A DNA stretch of 26,025 bases from a virus. The notes under the pieces were generated by a model. It did no database searches. It was not told the DNA's origin and worked only from the letters and a program-made list of their open reading frames with translations. The translations under genes and the position numbers were made by a program. Location of the stretch: positions 1-26,025 of IMG/VR virus record IMGVR_UViG_3300026078_000993; one strand, given 5' to 3'. Below, in pieces: positions 1 to 7,708 of this stretch; within the stretch, counting starts at the first letter, position 1; every line of letters starts with the position of its first letter.

Positions 1-264
1 TCGGGCGTCGCCCAGGTCTGGAAACCGGGCCTGTCCTGGCGCCAGCGCTTCGTCCAGTGGATCGTCGGTTCCACGGTCAGCTTCTACGCGACCCAGGCCA
101 TCATCGAATTCACCGGCTGGAATGATTTCATCTCGCAGTCGATCGGCTTCGGCATCGCCCTGATCGCCTTCGACGCCACCCCCCGCTTGATCGGCGCGAC
201 GTCCGACGCGCTCGCCCGCATCCCCGCCGATCTGGCTGACCGCTTCACCAAAAAGAGGCCCTAA
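1..264 (+). CDS. Phage holin, 3' part (5' end outside window)
   Basis: The frame starting at base 1 is open to a TAA at 262-264 and gives 87 residues. Two hydrophobic stretches are visible, around residues 21-36 and 45-58 (the latter reading SIGFGIALIAF), followed by a polar, basic tail ending FTKKRP. The gene lies five bases before an endolysin and two spanin genes, the usual place for a holin, the inner-membrane pore protein that times lysis. The segment resembles LydA-type or superfamily III holins, but that family call comes from memory and context. The start codon and N-terminal membrane segment lie before the window, so total length and topology cannot be judged. Confidence 0.6.
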   Translation, partial: SGVAQVWKPGLSWRQRFVQWIVGSTVSFYATQAIIEFTGWNDFISQSIGFGIALIAFDATPRLIGATSDALARIPADLADRFTKKRP

Positions 265-269
265 GACCC

Positions 270-752
270 ATGCGCATCATCAACCGCATCAACATCCATT
301 GCACCGCGTCCCGCGTCGGCCGCGCCTACACGATCGAGGATATCGACCGCGATCACAAGGCGCGGGGCTTCGGCGCCGGCGCGTCGCGCCCCTGCGGCTA
401 TCATTATGTCATCTATGCTGATGGCACCGTGCATATGGGGCGCCGCGAAGACGAGATCGGCGCCAATGCCGCCGGCTATAACAGCAACTCGATCGGCATC
501 GTCTATGTCGGCGGCCTCGACGCCGCCGGCAAGCCGCAAGACACTCGCACCCCGGCCCAGAAAGCCGCTCTGGCCGCGCTGGTCCACGATGTTGCTGGCC
601 GGCATAAGGTGCCGCCCTTGCGCATCCTCGGCCACCGCGATCTGTCGCCCGACAAGAACGGCAATGGCAGGGTCGATCCGTTCGAATGGACCAAGCAATG
701 CCCCTGTTTCGACGTCCAGCCCGAAGTCGCGGGCTGGCTTGCTGGAGGCTGA
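270..752 (+). CDS. Endolysin, zinc-dependent N-acetylmuramoyl-L-alanine amidase
   Basis: A 160-aa protein of the T7-lysozyme/amidase_2 (PGRP-like) family, which cuts the amide bond between N-acetylmuramic acid and L-alanine in peptidoglycan. Candidate zinc ligands are in the expected order: H10 in INIHCTAS, H122 in LGHRDLSP and C144 in KQCPCFDV. Y46 in GYHYVIY is in the position of the catalytic tyrosine, and K142 lies two residues before the cysteine, as in T7 lysozyme. The protein is about the length of a single catalytic domain, with no added cell-wall binding domain and no signal peptide, so it should need the upstream holin to reach the wall. The spanin gene starts four bases after its stop. 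Confidence 0.92.
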   Translation: MRIINRINIHCTASRVGRAYTIEDIDRDHKARGFGAGASRPCGYHYVIYADGTVHMGRREDEIGANAAGYNSNSIGIVYVGGLDAAGKPQDTRTPAQKAALAALVHDVAGRHKVPPLRILGHRDLSPDKNGNGRVDPFEWTKQCPCFDVQPEVAGWLAGG

Positions 753-755
753 TCC

Positions 756-1235
756 ATGACGAAGCTGATCGCGATTGCAAAAACCGCATGGGGGCTGCTG
801 ACAGGCTCCCGCGAAACCGTCCTGCTGATCGCCATCGCGGGCGCGGCGGCGGCGCTCTACGCCTGGGGCGCCACCGCGCGCAAGGATCGCGATCAGCTTC
901 AGGCCTGGGCGGAAAAGGCCTGCCTCTCCGCCGGCGCGCAATTTCCCGGCGCCGGGAAGAAGGTCGATGCCTGCGCCCAGCGCATTGTCGACCTGGCCGC
1001 CTATGAACGCCAATCACAGGCCGCGACCAACACCATTCTTACGAGGGCGGTCCAGCGCCAGGCCACGAAATCGGCCGCCGACACCGCCCTTGCCGAAACC
1101 CAAGCCGCGCGCCGCACCGATGCCGCCGCGCAGATGGAGAAAGCCGATGCCCAGATTGCCCCGGATAATCGCGTTGGGCCTGATTGGTTCGATAGCGTCA
1201 ATCGCCTTGCAGGGCTGCGCGCACCAGGCAGTTGA
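756..1235 (+). CDS. Rz: Rz-like inner-membrane spanin
   Basis: A 159-aa protein with a short cytoplasmic N-terminus and one membrane helix around residues 21-38 (TVLLIAIAGAAAALYAWG). A long polar, alanine- and glutamine-rich periplasmic region follows, likely helical and coiled. This is the layout of i-spanins, which link the inner membrane to an outer-membrane lipoprotein and disrupt the outer membrane in the last step of lysis. The identity rests on architecture and on the overlapping lipoprotein ORF in the +1 frame, not on sequence similarity I can recall. Start is the ATG four bases after the amidase stop. Confidence 0.75.
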   Translation: MTKLIAIAKTAWGLLTGSRETVLLIAIAGAAAALYAWGATARKDRDQLQAWAEKACLSAGAQFPGAGKKVDACAQRIVDLAAYERQSQAATNTILTRAVQRQATKSAADTALAETQAARRTDAAAQMEKADAQIAPDNRVGPDWFDSVNRLAGLRAPGS

Positions 1236-1464
1236 ACGCCCCGCGCCGCCCGTCGTCGCGATCGAGGTCAAGGATACACCCCCGGCGGACCTGCTGACCT
1301 GTCCCGCCGCGACCGCTGGCTTCCCCGCCGACGCCCAGGCAGAAATCCCGCCCATTGTTCGCGCCGCCATCGTCCGCATCGCAACGGCGCTCGCAGCCAC
1401 GCGCGACCAGCTGGTGCGCCTGGTGCGCTGGCATAGCCCCGGCGCCTGCGAGGATGTCGGCTGA
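1147..1464 (+). CDS. Rz1: Rz1-like outer-membrane spanin lipoprotein, overlapping Rz
   Basis: The ATG at 1147 lies inside Rz in the +1 frame and gives 105 aa. The N-terminus MPRLPRIIALGLIGSI is a basic, then hydrophobic signal sequence ending in ALQGC, a lipobox-like site whose cysteine (about residue 23) would be lipidated. After it comes a proline-rich stretch (VERPAPPVVAIEV...TPPADL), typical of o-spanins. The gene starts within Rz and runs past its end, overlapping by 89 bp, a known arrangement for Rz/Rz1 pairs. The frame is open further upstream to 967, but that stretch has no signal sequence, so 1147 is the better start. The stop overlaps the next ATG (TGATG). Confidence 0.8.
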   Translation: MPRLPRIIALGLIGSIASIALQGCAHQAVERPAPPVVAIEVKDTPPADLLTCPAATAGFPADAQAEIPPIVRAAIVRIATALAATRDQLVRLVRWHSPGACEDVG

Positions 1465-1979
1465 TGCGCAAGGCCGATAGCCTGCGGCGTTGGCTGACCG
1501 CGTTCCTGCCCGAACTGGCGACCCATGCCGACCGCCTCCAGATCTATGTCGAGGGCGGCAACATCATGACGCGCAAGTCCGCGACGCTGTCCTTCGTCTA
1601 TGCTTACACGCTGAAGGCCCTCTTCACCGATTTCGCCGGCGACAGCGATCGGCTGATGGTGCCGGTCCTGGCATGGATCGAGAAGGAACAACCCCAGCTG
1701 CTCGCCCGCACCGACAGCCAGCCCTTTTCCTTCGAAGCCGAACTGCTCGACGGCGATCTGTCCGACGTCGAATTGTCGATCGACCTGACCGAAACCGTCC
1801 TGGTCATTCCCCGCGCCGATGGCAGCGGCTACGACGTCTCGCACCCTGAAGAACCGATTTACGACCAGTTCGCCGGCGTGACGGCGTCCTTCCTCCAGGG
1901 CTTCGGTAACACCGAACTGATGGTGGAAACCGCCAATCCTGACGCCGTGCTGACCCCGGCGGTGCCGCCGGCGGTATGA
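1464..1979 (+). CDS. R: Tail completion protein gpR
   Basis: A 171-aa protein matching P2 gpR (P2 phage tail completion protein family). The opening MRKADSLRRWLTAFLPELA and the central part, which pairs TLSFVYAYTLKALFTDFAG with a stretch on tail-end interactions, are characteristic. In P2, gpR and gpS finish the head-proximal end of the tail so that it can join the head. Start and stop overlap the neighbours by one and four bases (TGATG with Rz1, ATGA with gpS), which points to one translationally coupled late operon. The C-terminal residues (PAVPPAV) are low complexity. Confidence 0.85.
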   Translation: MRKADSLRRWLTAFLPELATHADRLQIYVEGGNIMTRKSATLSFVYAYTLKALFTDFAGDSDRLMVPVLAWIEKEQPQLLARTDSQPFSFEAELLDGDLSDVELSIDLTETVLVIPRADGSGYDVSHPEEPIYDQFAGVTASFLQGFGNTELMVETANPDAVLTPAVPPAV

Positions 1980-2662
1980 GCGACGACCTGGCCGAAATCG
2001 AACAGGTCGCGGGAAGCCTGTTGCGCGGCCTGTCGTCAGGCCAGCGCCGCGCCCTGATGCGCCGCATGGCCCGCGAACTGGCGATCAGCCAGCGCGAGCG
2101 AATCGCCGCCCAGCGACAGCCCGACGGATCGGCCTTCGAAGCGCGCAAGAAGAAGGAACCGCCAGTGTCGGGCCGGGGCGCGGCCTGTTTCCTCTATCCC
2201 GCCGGCGGCGGCGGGCCGCCGCGCCGCGTCATCATGAAGAGTTTCACCTGGGGCGGGTCATCTGGGGGTGGGGGCCAGATGATGACCGGCTTCGATATCG
2301 AGGCCGGCGCGATCCGCTCATTCGAATTCGGCAAGGTCGCCCAATGGCTCCCGGTGCCAGAAGAATATCGCAACGCCGGCGGCGGCAAGCTGCGCCGGCG
2401 CGGTGGCCTGCGTCGCAAGGCAATGTTCCGCCGCCTCGCCAGTTCGCGGTTCATGAAGATCGGCACGGATGACCAAGGCTTTTGGGTCGGCTTTTCCGGC
2501 AAGGTGTCCCAGATCGCCGGCGTCCATCAATATGGCCTGCGCGACAAGCCGTCGCTGCGAGCGAAAGCCGTATCCTATCCCCGGCGCGAATTGCTCGGCG
2601 CCACGCCGGCGGACCGGGAACGGCTGCTGGACCTGCTCTATAAGCAGATTGCGCAAGGATAA
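1976..2662 (+). CDS. S: Tail completion / virion morphogenesis protein gpS
   Basis: A 228-aa protein of the phage virion morphogenesis family (P2 gpS). The N-terminus (LLRGLSSGQRRALMRRMAREL, then ISQRERIAAQRQPDGSAFEARKKK) carries the typical arginine-rich helix and the QPDG-F-RKKK motif. It is longer than P2 gpS (about 150 aa). The extra central part is glycine- and arginine-rich (GGGGPPRR, SSGGGGQMM, GGGKLRRRGGLRRKAMFR), as in the longer members of this family. The VHQYG motif (residues about 182-186) lies near the C-terminus. It begins inside the last codons of R (ATGA) and is the last gene of this stretch before an opposite-strand insertion. Confidence 0.85.
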   Translation: MSDDLAEIEQVAGSLLRGLSSGQRRALMRRMARELAISQRERIAAQRQPDGSAFEARKKKEPPVSGRGAACFLYPAGGGGPPRRVIMKSFTWGGSSGGGGQMMTGFDIEAGAIRSFEFGKVAQWLPVPEEYRNAGGGKLRRRGGLRRKAMFRRLASSRFMKIGTDDQGFWVGFSGKVSQIAGVHQYGLRDKPSLRAKAVSYPRRELLGATPADRERLLDLLYKQIAQG

Positions 2663-2684
2663 GGCGGGACGCGTACCGCCGTTT
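2663..2684 (+). terminator. Weak stem-loop after gpS
   Basis: GGCGG (2663-2667) pairs with CCGCC (2676-2680) around an 8-nt loop and is followed by GTTT. It sits directly after the S stop codon and before an opposite-strand gene, where a terminator would be expected. The stem is only five base pairs and the T-run is short, so this is tentative. Confidence 0.3.
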
Positions 2685-2701
2685 CCCACCAAACGTTGCT
2701 T

Positions 2702-3109
2702 CTAAAACGTTCTCTCAAGATATATTGAACGAACATCTACCGTTGCCAAGAGATTCTTTTCTTTGACAATAAACCGCACATTTTTCCCATTCAAGTAATT
2801 ATAATATTTATCTTGAATGAATGTGAAGTTATAATTTACAAATTTATTATCATGAAATTCTCTAAGATCGAATTTTTGTCCATTTATTTCAAGGATGCAA
2901 AATGCATCGGCGGTTGATCGATCCGGATTTAAGCAATGCCCTGTAACTATACTAACGAGCTTTATGTCTTTTGTATTTTGTTCAGGTACAAGAGTTATAC
3001 CCCAAACGTTGTAACCGCCTTCGCTAATGTCCTTTTTTGGATAGAACACCTCGGTTGAACGGACATTGCCTAATTCGTCGACGCTTTCGACAATGTTTAG
3101 ATCCGACAT
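2702..3109 (-). CDS. AT-rich unknown protein on the opposite strand (moron-like)
   Basis: A 135-aa soluble protein that I do not recognise. It has no signal peptide or membrane helix, and much of it alternates hydrophobic and polar residues (KLVSIVTGH, FCILEINGQ, VRFIVKEKNLLATVDV), suggesting a small beta-rich domain. The gene is strikingly AT-rich beside its GC-rich neighbours and runs against the late operon between S and J. Both traits suggest recent acquisition as an independently transcribed moron. A good ribosome-binding site (AGAGGGG) lies 8-10 bases before the ATG (minus strand, 3109). Possible roles such as superinfection exclusion or lysogenic conversion are inference from location only. 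Confidence 0.7.
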   Translation of the reverse strand: MSDLNIVESVDELGNVRSTEVFYPKKDISEGGYNVWGITLVPEQNTKDIKLVSIVTGHCLNPDRSTADAFCILEINGQKFDLREFHDNKFVNYNFTFIQDKYYNYLNGKNVRFIVKEKNLLATVDVRSIYLERTF

Positions 3110-3219
3110 CGCTATTCACCCCTCTTGGTTGAGCGGCGCCATCTTATGGGCGCTTCCCGGCGGTTCATAATTCCAAATCGGATTAGACCGCATTCACCAT
3201 TGAACCCATGATCTAATTC

Positions 3220-3246
3220 CATTTGTAGAGGCCGCCTCTACAAATG
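3220..3246. promoter_or_regulatory. 27-bp palindrome, copy 1, upstream of gpJ (candidate late-activator site)
   Basis: Two 13-base arms, CATTTGTAGAGGC and its exact reverse complement, flank a single central C. The same 27 bp plus CAG on the right recur once, at 9095-9124. The arms hold TGT (3224-3226) and ACA (3240-3242) separated by 13 bases, close to the TGT-N12-ACA dyad bound by P2 Ogr-family late activators. The palindrome ends 43 bases before the preferred J start at 3290. No T-run follows, so a rho-independent terminator is unlikely. Confidence 0.55.
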
Positions 3247-3289
3247 CAGCCCGTAGCGCGTCCCACGACCCCCGCCCGACATGGGCGCC

Positions 3290-4183
3290 ATGGCCGATGC
3301 AACCTATACCGCCGTTGATCTGTCGCGCCTTCCCGCGCCGGATATCATTGAGGCTTTGGATTTCGAGACGATCCAGGCCGACGCGGTCGCGCGCATGCTC
3401 GAACTTATGCCCGATTTCGAAAACCGCGACAGCGATCCGGTCACGAAGCTGTTGCAGGTCGTTTCCTACATCGTCCAGCTGGTCCGCCAGCGCGTCAACG
3501 ATGCCGCCCGCGCAGTCATGCCGGCCTATGCCGTGGGTGCCGACCTCGACAATATCGGCGCGCTGTTCGGCATCATCCGCCTAACGATCACGCCAGCGGA
3601 TATCGTGCTGGGCCTCCCGGCGGTCATGGAAAGCGACGCGGATTTTCGGCGCCGCATGGTGCTGGCGCCCGAAGGCTATTCGGTCGCGGGACCGGAAGGC
3701 GCCTATATCTTTCACGCGCTGTCCGCCGATGGCGACGTGCTGGATGCCAGCGCGACCAGCCCCGACCCCGGCGAAGTCCTGGTTTCGATCCTATCCCGCA
3801 CCGGCTCCGGTGCCGCTTCCCCGGAACTGATCGCGACGATCGCCGCCTATGTGTCGGACGAAACGCGCCGCCCGTTGACCGACTTCGTCACCGTTCAGTC
3901 CGCTGAAATCGTGAACTATGCAGTCGTCGCCACGCTGACGACCTTCAGCGGTCCAGATGGCGGCGTTGTGCTGGCAGCCGCGCAGGCAAGCCTTGATGCC
4001 TATGTCGAGTCCAGCCACCGCCTGGGCCGCGACATCACCCGATCGGCTCTCTTTGCTGCCCTGCATGTCGAGGGCGTCCAGAATGTCGTCCTGACGTCGC
4101 CGGCGGCCGACATCGTCATTTCGCGGACCCAGGCACCCTACTGCACCGGCACGACGGTCAATTACGCGGGGACGGCCGAATGA
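3290..4183 (+). CDS. J: Baseplate wedge protein gpJ
   Basis: A 297-aa protein (300 if translation starts at the in-frame ATG at 3281) of the baseplate J family, homologous to T4 gp6. It forms the wedge ring of the contractile-tail baseplate. The N-terminal segment (LSRLPAPDIIEALDFETIQADAVARM) and the middle region (VMESDADFRRRMVLAPEGYSVAGPEGAYIFHAL) are typical of P2 gpJ. The mid-region matches the conserved ESDxxFRRR...APEGYSVAGP core. The start at 3290 keeps the MADATYT N-terminus and the same distance to the upstream palindrome as gpV has. Neither start has a clear Shine-Dalgarno sequence. The stop overlaps the gpI start by four bases. Confidence 0.92.
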   Translation: MADATYTAVDLSRLPAPDIIEALDFETIQADAVARMLELMPDFENRDSDPVTKLLQVVSYIVQLVRQRVNDAARAVMPAYAVGADLDNIGALFGIIRLTITPADIVLGLPAVMESDADFRRRMVLAPEGYSVAGPEGAYIFHALSADGDVLDASATSPDPGEVLVSILSRTGSGAASPELIATIAAYVSDETRRPLTDFVTVQSAEIVNYAVVATLTTFSGPDGGVVLAAAQASLDAYVESSHRLGRDITRSALFAALHVEGVQNVVLTSPAADIVISRTQAPYCTGTTVNYAGTAE

Positions 4184-4731
4184 CTTATCCGTCGCTGCTG
4201 CCCCCCGGCTCTACCGCGCTGGAAAAGGCCGTGGAACAGGTCGCCGCCGGCCTGCTCGATATCCCGACGCCGATCCGCGACGTCTGGTCGCCCGGCACCT
4301 GCCCCATCGGACTGCTGCCCTGGCTCGCCTGGGGCCTGTCCCTTGACAACTGGTCGTCCGATTGGGCCGACGCCATCAAGCGCGAGCGCGTGCGCAAGGC
4401 GATTCCGATCGCGCGACAGAAGGGCACCGCCGCATCCGTTCGCGCTGTCGTGCAGAGTTTCGGGGGATCGGTTGCGATCCGCGAATGGTGGCAGGTGGTG
4501 CCGAAGGCCGATCCGCACACCTTCAGCCTGGTCCTCAACCTTGACCAGAATGGCGCACCGGCATCGGCGGCCTTTGTCGATCAGGTCATCGCCGAAGTCG
4601 GCCGCGCCAAGCCGGTGCGCAGCCACTTCACCTTCACCCAGGGCATCACCGCCAAGGCCAGCGTCGGCCTTGTCGCTGCGGTGCGCCCGACCATCTATGC
4701 CCGCCTGTCCTGCACGGCGCCGGCGGCCTGA
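4180..4731 (+). CDS. I: Baseplate protein gpI (tail protein I)
   Basis: A 183-aa protein of the P2 tail protein I family. The N-terminal TYPSLLPPGSTALEKAVEQ and the block CPIGLLPWLAWGLSLDNWS (residues about 46-64) are diagnostic. They are followed by KRERVRKAIPIARQKGTAASV, the usual helix before the domain end. gpI joins the wedge protein J and anchors the tail fibre in the baseplate. Its ATG overlaps the J stop (ATGA), so translation is likely coupled, and the fibre gene follows after 11 bases containing GGAGGA. Confidence 0.92.
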   Translation: MTYPSLLPPGSTALEKAVEQVAAGLLDIPTPIRDVWSPGTCPIGLLPWLAWGLSLDNWSSDWADAIKRERVRKAIPIARQKGTAASVRAVVQSFGGSVAIREWWQVVPKADPHTFSLVLNLDQNGAPASAAFVDQVIAEVGRAKPVRSHFTFTQGITAKASVGLVAAVRPTIYARLSCTAPAA

Positions 4732-4742
4732 CCGGAGGAACC

Positions 4743-6869
4743 ATGGCCCTTACCGCTATCGTCACCAATGCTGGCCGCGCCGCGCTGGTAAATGCCAGCA
4801 ACACCGGCACAGCGCCCGTAACCATCGCGCAGGTCGGCCTGACCGCAACCGCCGTCGTTCCCGGCGTGGGCATCACGGCCCTGCCCGGTGAATATAAGCG
4901 CGTTGCCACGATCTCCGGCGATGTCGTGGCGGACGACACCATCCACCTGATCGTCCGCGACGAAAGCGCCGACCTTTTCACCGTCCGCAGCTTCGCGCTC
5001 TATCTGGCCGACGGCACCCTGTTTGCCATTTACGGGCAGGCGGACGTTATCTTGGAGAAGTCGGCGCAGGCCATCATGCTGCTCGCGATCGACGTGCAGT
5101 TCGCGGACGTCACTGCCGCCATGCTGACCTTCGGCGACACCAATTTCCTCAACCCGCCCGCCACGACGGAACGGCAGGGCGTTGTGGAACTGGTGACCGT
5201 CGCGGAGGCGCAGGCCGGTATCGATGCCCTGCGCGCTCTCACGCCCGTAGCTGCCAAGGCCGCAATCCTGGGTTGGCTGCTGGCGCAGGACGGTTCCGGC
5301 AGCGGCCTCGATGCCGATCTGCTCGACGGGCAGGACGGCAGCTATTATTCCAACATCCCGCAGCGTCTCGGCTACACGCCCGCAAATCGGGCGGGCGACA
5401 CCTTCACCGGCAACGTGGCGATCTCCAAAACCGGCAGTCAGGAACTGCATTTTTCGGGTACCGGCAACTATAAGTGGCGGGCCATCGGGACCAATCTCGC
5501 GGGAAGTGGCGGCAATTTTCACCTTCAATATACGACGGACAATTTCGGTTCTTCGTTCGTCAGTGGGTTGATGCTGACCCCTGCTGGCATGGCGTCATCG
5601 CAGGGGCAGGGCGTCTTTTGGGGCCCGAACAATGATGGCGCGGGTTCGGGCCTCGACGCCGATCTGCTCGATGGGCAGGACGGGAGCTTTTACACGAATA
5701 TCCCGGGGCGGCTCGGCTTCACCCCTGTCCAGCAAGGCGGCGGCGTCGGGCAGATGGTGAACACCGTCAAGATCGGATGGAGCGGCACGCGCCTCAAAGC
5801 GACCGTGGACGTCAGCGATCAGGGGAACTTCGTTTTCGACACGCACATCGCCGACGTCTGGCGCGCGTCCAATGATGGCGCTGGGTCGGGTCTGGACGCG
5901 GACCTTCTCGATGGTTTGCAAGCCTCGCAATTTCTGCGGAACTACAACGGCACCTGGGTCAGTTCGGAAGAGGGCACCCCCCGCTTCCACTTCATCAATG
6001 CTGGCGCAACTTACATGCGCGTCACAGCCGCCTTCATTTGGCAAAATTCGGCAAACGGCAACATCATGTCGCTGGATGAGAGTGGCAACGGCTGGCTGAA
6101 CGGGCAAGTCGATGCCGTTCGTTTCCTGGCCCGCGCGAATGGCGATGGACAAGCCGTCAAGATTGGCGACGACGCATGGATCGGGGATATCAACAAGCCG
6201 AACGGGTTCGGAATTCGCGGCGTGCAGGATTCACGCGCGGGCTTCCTCTATTTCGGTAATGCGCAGTTCCCGCTTGGTTGTAATCCCGACGATGGCACCC
6301 TGCGATATAATGGCGCTGTGATTTGGAACGCCGGCAACGATGGTGCTGGCTCAGGTCTGGACGCCGACCTTGTCGACGGCTGGCATCGCGATAGCATCCG
6401 CGACTGGAACAACCTGCTGAACAAGCCTTTCAACTGGTCCGGTCAGGGCGGCCAGCCGCAATGGCTGTGGGGCAGCAACGACGGCAACGCCTACTATGTC
6501 TGGAATCCCGCAAATTTCAGCGTCAATTATGCCAATTCGGCGGGTAATGCCGACACGGTCGACGGCTATCACGCGTCCGCGCTGCTGCCGACCGGCAATC
6601 TTGAAGCCTCCGGCTATTGCCGCCTCCCCAATGGCCTTATCCTCCAGTGGGGAACCGTCACCTGCAACCCGGACTCCTATGGATCGGTGACGTTCCCGAT
6701 CCAGTTCCCAACGGCTTGCTTCCACATTCATTCGGGCGTGGCAACCGAGGTAGGCAACGGGAACGCGCAGGCGAACTGCCCCCTTCCCTATGCCGTGACC
6801 CAAAGCGGCGCCAACTTTTGGAATGCCGCTCCGCAGGCCACCGCCTGGTGGATGGCTGTCGGCAAATAA
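4743..6869 (+). CDS. H: Tail fibre protein (gpH-like, receptor binding)
   Basis: A 708-aa fibre. The first 170 residues or so form the conserved baseplate-attachment domain found at the start of sphingomonad and P2-type fibres (MALTAIVTNAGRAALVNA; SFALYLADGTLFAIYGQ). Then come four copies of a shaft motif, (N/Q)DG(A/S)GSGLDADL(L/V)DG, separated by variable beta-rich sections. A fifth degenerate copy (SAGNADTVDGYHA) precedes the tip. The last 85 or so residues (GYCRLPNGLILQWGTV to TAWWMAVGK) resemble the gp53-like C-terminal tip domain of many tail fibres, the likely receptor-binding end. RBS GGAGGA lies just before the ATG. The next gene probably encodes its assembly helper. Confidence 0.9.
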   Translation: MALTAIVTNAGRAALVNASNTGTAPVTIAQVGLTATAVVPGVGITALPGEYKRVATISGDVVADDTIHLIVRDESADLFTVRSFALYLADGTLFAIYGQADVILEKSAQAIMLLAIDVQFADVTAAMLTFGDTNFLNPPATTERQGVVELVTVAEAQAGIDALRALTPVAAKAAILGWLLAQDGSGSGLDADLLDGQDGSYYSNIPQRLGYTPANRAGDTFTGNVAISKTGSQELHFSGTGNYKWRAIGTNLAGSGGNFHLQYTTDNFGSSFVSGLMLTPAGMASSQGQGVFWGPNNDGAGSGLDADLLDGQDGSFYTNIPGRLGFTPVQQGGGVGQMVNTVKIGWSGTRLKATVDVSDQGNFVFDTHIADVWRASNDGAGSGLDADLLDGLQASQFLRNYNGTWVSSEEGTPRFHFINAGATYMRVTAAFIWQNSANGNIMSLDESGNGWLNGQVDAVRFLARANGDGQAVKIGDDAWIGDINKPNGFGIRGVQDSRAGFLYFGNAQFPLGCNPDDGTLRYNGAVIWNAGNDGAGSGLDADLVDGWHRDSIRDWNNLLNKPFNWSGQGGQPQWLWGSNDGNAYYVWNPANFSVNYANSAGNADTVDGYHASALLPTGNLEASGYCRLPNGLILQWGTVTCNPDSYGSVTFPIQFPTACFHIHSGVATEVGNGNAQANCPLPYAVTQSGANFWNAAPQATAWWMAVGK
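5286..6380 (+). repeat. Four dispersed in-frame 45-bp repeats in the fibre gene
   Basis: Copies lie at 5286-5330, 5631-5675, 5871-5915 and 6336-6380. Each encodes (N/Q)DG(A/S)GSGLDADL(L/V)DG. Copies 1 and 2 extend further into a similar QDGS(Y/F)Y(S/T)NIP-RLG(Y/F)TP block. They are protein shaft repeats rather than mobile DNA, but they offer homology for recombination and module exchange between fibres. Confidence 0.85.
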
Positions 6870-6879
6870 GGAGAGTATC

Positions 6880-7266
6880 GTGCCCCTCTTTTACAGCGCA
6901 TCCGCTGGTGGATTTCTCGACGATGAGGTCCATGTCAGCATCCCCGAAGATGCACGGCCCGTCGCGGTCGAGGTCCATCGTGACCTGATCGCTGCCGCCT
7001 CTAGCGGTTCGATCATAGTGCCGGACAGCAATGGCGATCCGATGGCGGTGCCCCTTCCACCGCCAAGGGCTTCCGAATTGCTGCGCCAGATGCGCACCAG
7101 GCGCGACCGTTTGCTGAGTGAGTCCGACTTCACGCAGATGCCCGATAGCCCGCTGACCGCTTCGGCGCGCGAGGAATGGCGGGTTTACCGGCAAGCCCTG
7201 CGTGACCTTCCCGAAACCGTGGCGGACCTGTCCGCCATCGAGTGGCCTTCCACCCCCTCCAACTGA
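6880..7266 (+). CDS. Tail fibre assembly protein
   Basis: A 128-aa protein starting at GTG 6880, chosen because AAGGAGAG lies five bases before it. An earlier in-frame ATG at 6823 would lie inside the fibre gene. The opening PLFYSASAGGFLDDEVHVSIPEDA is the pattern of caudoviral tail-fibre assembly chaperones: YSA-x-GGF-x-D, then a short -DA-V-V-x-x-x-x- segment. The middle proline run (PLPPPRASELL) and the helical end (MRTRRDRLLSESDFTQMPDSPLT) also fit. Such proteins help fold or trimerise the preceding fibre. Position directly after H agrees. The family assignment is good; the functional pairing is inferred. Confidence 0.8.
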   Translation: MPLFYSASAGGFLDDEVHVSIPEDARPVAVEVHRDLIAAASSGSIIVPDSNGDPMAVPLPPPRASELLRQMRTRRDRLLSESDFTQMPDSPLTASAREEWRVYRQALRDLPETVADLSAIEWPSTPSN

Positions 7267-7278
7267 TCGAGGATCATT

Positions 7279-7536
7279 ATGACCGAACTGACGACCAAAA
7301 TCGGGGCCTTCGAGGCGGAAACGCGCTCGGTGCCTGTCACCTTCGCCAGCGGCGAAATCAAGCACGAACGGCGGGTCAATGCCGTCCTGAAGGACGACGG
7401 CAGCTATGATCGGGCCGCTACCAAAGAACGCGTTGCAGAAGTGGCGCTTGGCGTCGCGCAAAAGATCGGCCTTGGCGTCATCTCCGTGCCGCCGCCGGAC
7501 CCGGAAATGCCCGCTGTCGAATCGACAGCCGAATAA
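7279..7536 (+). CDS. Small unknown phage protein after the fibre genes
   Basis: An 85-aa acidic protein, MTELTTKIGAFEAETRSVPV at its start and a Pro/Glu-rich C-terminus. I do not recognise a family. It starts 12 bases after the fibre assembly stop, with GAGGA about 8 bases before the ATG, and codon use matches the tail genes, so it is probably a genuine member of this operon. The sequence TFASGEIKHERRVNAVLKDDGSYD suggests a small beta-hairpin domain, followed by a helix (KERVAEVALGVAQKI). Hairpins and a terminator follow, making it the last gene of the unit. Confidence 0.65.
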   Translation: MTELTTKIGAFEAETRSVPVTFASGEIKHERRVNAVLKDDGSYDRAATKERVAEVALGVAQKIGLGVISVPPPDPEMPAVESTAE

Positions 7537-7542
7537 AGACCG

Positions 7543-7565
7543 GCGGCGGCTATGAACGCCGCCGC
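7543..7565 (+). terminator. GC-rich hairpin after the fibre unit
   Basis: GCGGCGGC (7543-7550) pairs perfectly with GCCGCCGC (7558-7565) around a 7-nt loop. A second small hairpin (CCCCCT with AGGGGG) follows at about 7567-7585. No T-run follows the first stem, so it may stabilise the mRNA or act together with the terminator at 7635. Confidence 0.45.
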
Positions 7566-7634
7566 TCCCCCTTTGCGGAGGGGGCTTGGGATGTCCCCAC
7601 ATCTCCAAACCGCGAGCCTGCACTCGCACTCTCA

Positions 7635-7657
7635 GGGCGGCGCGCCCGCCCGTTTTT
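7635..7657 (+). terminator. Rho-independent terminator before the adenine methylase gene
   Basis: GGGCGG (7635-7640) pairs with CCGCCC (7646-7651) around CGCGC, followed by G and five T (7653-7657). It would end the J-I-H transcript and leave the adenine methylase, whose ATG is at 7709, to readthrough or its own promoter. Confidence 0.65.
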
Positions 7658-7708
7658 GAGTTCCCTCCGTGGCCTAGCCGCGTCGGGACATCTTGCAGGA
7701 TTTCCTAC

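Noticed and set aside
261-1844. Long minus-strand ORFs opposite the lysis genes
   Set aside because: The sense strand encodes a well-supported amidase, spanins and gpR. The antisense frames are low-complexity Gly/Ala/Arg sequences.
7586-7708. N-terminal extension of the adenine methylase
   Set aside because: The extra 41 codons span a rho-independent terminator and show no methylase-like sequence. A ribosome-binding site precedes the ATG at 7709.
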